Program-made: the position numbers and the translations under genes
Assembly: GCF_022538055.1 (NCBI RefSeq)
Contig: NZ_JAKZAM010000021.1
Coordinates: forward strand, 25,968 to 89,967
Source of the DNA: Cognataquiflexum nitidum
GTDB lineage: Bacteria; Bacteroidota; Bacteroidia; Cytophagales; Cyclobacteriaceae
Direction of reading: 5' to 3'
DNA: 64,000 nucleotides
In this document: piece after piece, positions 62,913-64,000 of the stretch
Layout of the letters: each line of letters starts with the position of its first letter
How positions within the stretch are numbered: the stretch's first letter is position 1
The notes under the pieces: model-generated
What the model saw: the letters and a program-made list of their open reading frames with translations, nothing else
The model's database searches: none
What the model was told of the DNA's origin: nothing

Positions 62913-63791
62913 ATGAAAATCAAAAAAGTTTGTGTTCTAGGTGCAGGTACATTGGGAACCCGTGTTGCCCTTCAGGCAGCCCTGTCAGGATATGAGGTTT
63001 CCCTTTATGACATCAATCTCAAAGCCCTGAAAAGCGCAAAAGAAGTGATGGAAACGATAGTCACCAAGCTTGCCAAAGCAAGTGGCTTGGAATCCGAATC
63101 AGGTTTGATGGCCATCGAAAAGATCACTTTCACCAAAGATCCAAAAGTCGCTGTCCATGAGGCAGATATTATCAATGAAAGTGTTTTGGAAGAAGTGAGT
63201 GTCAAGACCGAAGTGTGGAAACTCTTTGGAGAAATCGCTTCTGAAAAAACCATTTTTACCACCAATACCTCCTACCTGTTGCCTTCTATGTTTGCGGAAG
63301 TTTCAGGCCGTCCCTCCATGTTTTGTGCCCTGCATTTCCATGATGTATTTACCGCAAAAGTTGTAGACATCATGCCTCATCCGGGCACAGACCCCGCACT
63401 GATTCCTTTGCTGATGGATTTTGGCAGGTCCTTGGAACAGGTTCCCGTTTTGGTCAAAAAGGAAAATAACGGGTACTTATTCAATACCATGCTGATGTCA
63501 TTTATAGGCGCGGCAGGAAAGCTTTTGGTAAACGACATCGCCTCGATTGAGGACATTGATAAGTCTTGGATGGTTAACTTCAACATGCCAGCAGGACCAT
63601 TTGGAATCTTGGATACCATCGGATTGGAGACCGCTTGGCATGTCACCAAAAACCAGCCTGACAAAGCTTCCCAAGCTTTTGCCGCCCTGCTGAAAACCTA
63701 CGTCGACGCAGGAAAACTCGGTGAAAAATCCGGTGAGGGATTCTACAAATACCCCAAACCAAAATATAAAAACCTTGATTTCTTGGTGTAA
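62913..63791 (+). CDS. 3-hydroxyacyl-CoA dehydrogenase NAD-binding family
   Basis: This 292-aa dehydrogenase has the Rossmann start VCVLGAGTLGTRVALQAALS (GxGxxG). Instead of the usual H-F-x-N-P, residues near 143-150 read C-A-L-H-F-H-D-V, followed by T-A-K-V-V-D-I-M-P-H. The C-terminal domain has N-G-Y-L-F-N-T-M-L and NMPAGPFGILDTIGLETAWH. It begins 3 bp after the kinase stop, so it is translationally linked. It probably performs the NAD-dependent 3-hydroxyacyl step after hydration. Confidence 0.88.
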   Translation: MKIKKVCVLGAGTLGTRVALQAALSGYEVSLYDINLKALKSAKEVMETIVTKLAKASGLESESGLMAIEKITFTKDPKVAVHEADIINESVLEEVSVKTEVWKLFGEIASEKTIFTTNTSYLLPSMFAEVSGRPSMFCALHFHDVFTAKVVDIMPHPGTDPALIPLLMDFGRSLEQVPVLVKKENNGYLFNTMLMSFIGAAGKLLVNDIASIEDIDKSWMVNFNMPAGPFGILDTIGLETAWHVTKNQPDKASQAFAALLKTYVDAGKLGEKSGEGFYKYPKPKYKNLDFLV

Positions 63792-63805
63792 GGCAGAGGT
63801 TATTA

Positions 63806-63930
63806 TATGGATATACGCTACTTTGTCAATTAACCAGCATTCAATTACCAACAGGACGGAAGACCGAAGTCGGAAGTCGGGGGTACCGTCCATTTCAGTT
63901 TCCTACCAAGGATTAAATTGAATGTAACTA
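63806..63930 (+). repeat. MDIRFFA-type interspersed repeat, copy R4
   Basis: ATGGATATACGCTACTTTGT at the left and a GGACGGAAGACCGAAGTCGG tract in the middle with GGTACCGTCCATTTCAGTTT. The right end has diverged (AAGGATTAAATTGAATG). It starts 14 bp after the stop of the hydroxyacyl-CoA dehydrogenase gene, and the frame stops after eight codons. Confidence 0.65.
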
Positions 63931-64000
63931 CTCAGGTTCTATTTAATTAACCGGAATTCAAGTTTTTTAATTGGTAACTGCTTTTGGGTTTAGCCTGTGT

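Noticed and set aside
1..64000. Genome-wide reassignment of TAG to Gln
   Set aside because: Several normal genes here end in TAG with family-typical C-termini, and no CUA-anticodon tRNA was seen; only sporadic nonsense mutation or weak suppression remains plausible.
1..64000. tRNA, rRNA or riboswitch genes
   Set aside because: No T-loop-like GGTTCGAATCC blocks, rRNA segments or known aptamer cores were recognised in any gap.

Overview
The window looks like a chromosomal segment of a Bacteroidota bacterium of the order Cytophagales, most likely family Cyclobacteriaceae. This rests on gene content (DUF2911, DUF2452, CarboxypepD_reg-like proteins, a remnant of a type IX secretion C-terminal domain, many lipoproteins), on TAnnTTTG-type -7 promoter elements, on weak Shine-Dalgarno signals and on the moderate A+T bias. 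No rRNA, tRNA, CRISPR array or intact prophage was seen.

Layout. 0-2 kb is a small accessory patch: an Imm26-like protein, a cluster of palindromes, and a YefM-like antitoxin with its operator next to a YoeB-like toxin broken by one amber codon. 2-4.5 kb holds an iorAB-type molybdenum hydroxylase pair, then 1.4 kb with no clear gene. 6-14 kb holds housekeeping and hypothetical genes (Gfo/Idh/MocA oxidoreductase, DUF2911, HrpB helicase, epimerase) and a probable VLRF1-type peptidyl-tRNA hydrolase. 15-19 kb has a membrane-anchored TPR/LuxR regulator followed by an aerolysin-like lipoprotein gene cut by an in-frame TAG. 19-43 kb is mostly conserved: a CocE-like hydrolase, topoisomerase IV (parC, parE), a sterol-desaturase-family enzyme, a ROK kinase, a Cys-less ArsC-like protein, CvfB, 3-hydroxybutyryl-CoA dehydrogenase, a deoxynucleoside kinase, a three-gene minus-strand operon starting with an unannotated 58-aa membrane protein, an Hpt protein, an S9 peptidase with a gamma-glutamyltransferase, and two oxidoreductases.

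43.97-48.06 kb appears to be a composite transposon. Two same-orientation IS4-like copies (one full length but decayed, one internally deleted) bracket a stand-alone nitric oxide synthase oxygenase gene. The outer ends carry matching 13-bp inverted repeats and an exact 9-bp target duplication, while the inner ends have none.

48-54 kb holds a RhlE-type helicase, DoxX, a CarboxypepD_reg protein, a second gamma-glutamyltransferase interrupted by TAG, and tyrS. 54-64 kb ends with a TetR regulator, a repeat-rich gap and the cluster SDR / acyl-CoA dehydrogenase / APH-fold kinase / 3-hydroxyacyl-CoA dehydrogenase. That combination matches the logic of 4-hydroxyacyl-CoA catabolism known from the Lva pathway and ACAD10/11.

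Two features cut across the window. One is a family of about 120-135-bp intergenic repeats (five clear copies, one doubtful) whose left end usually reads MDIRFFA-like. The other is three otherwise intact genes, each broken by a single TAG.
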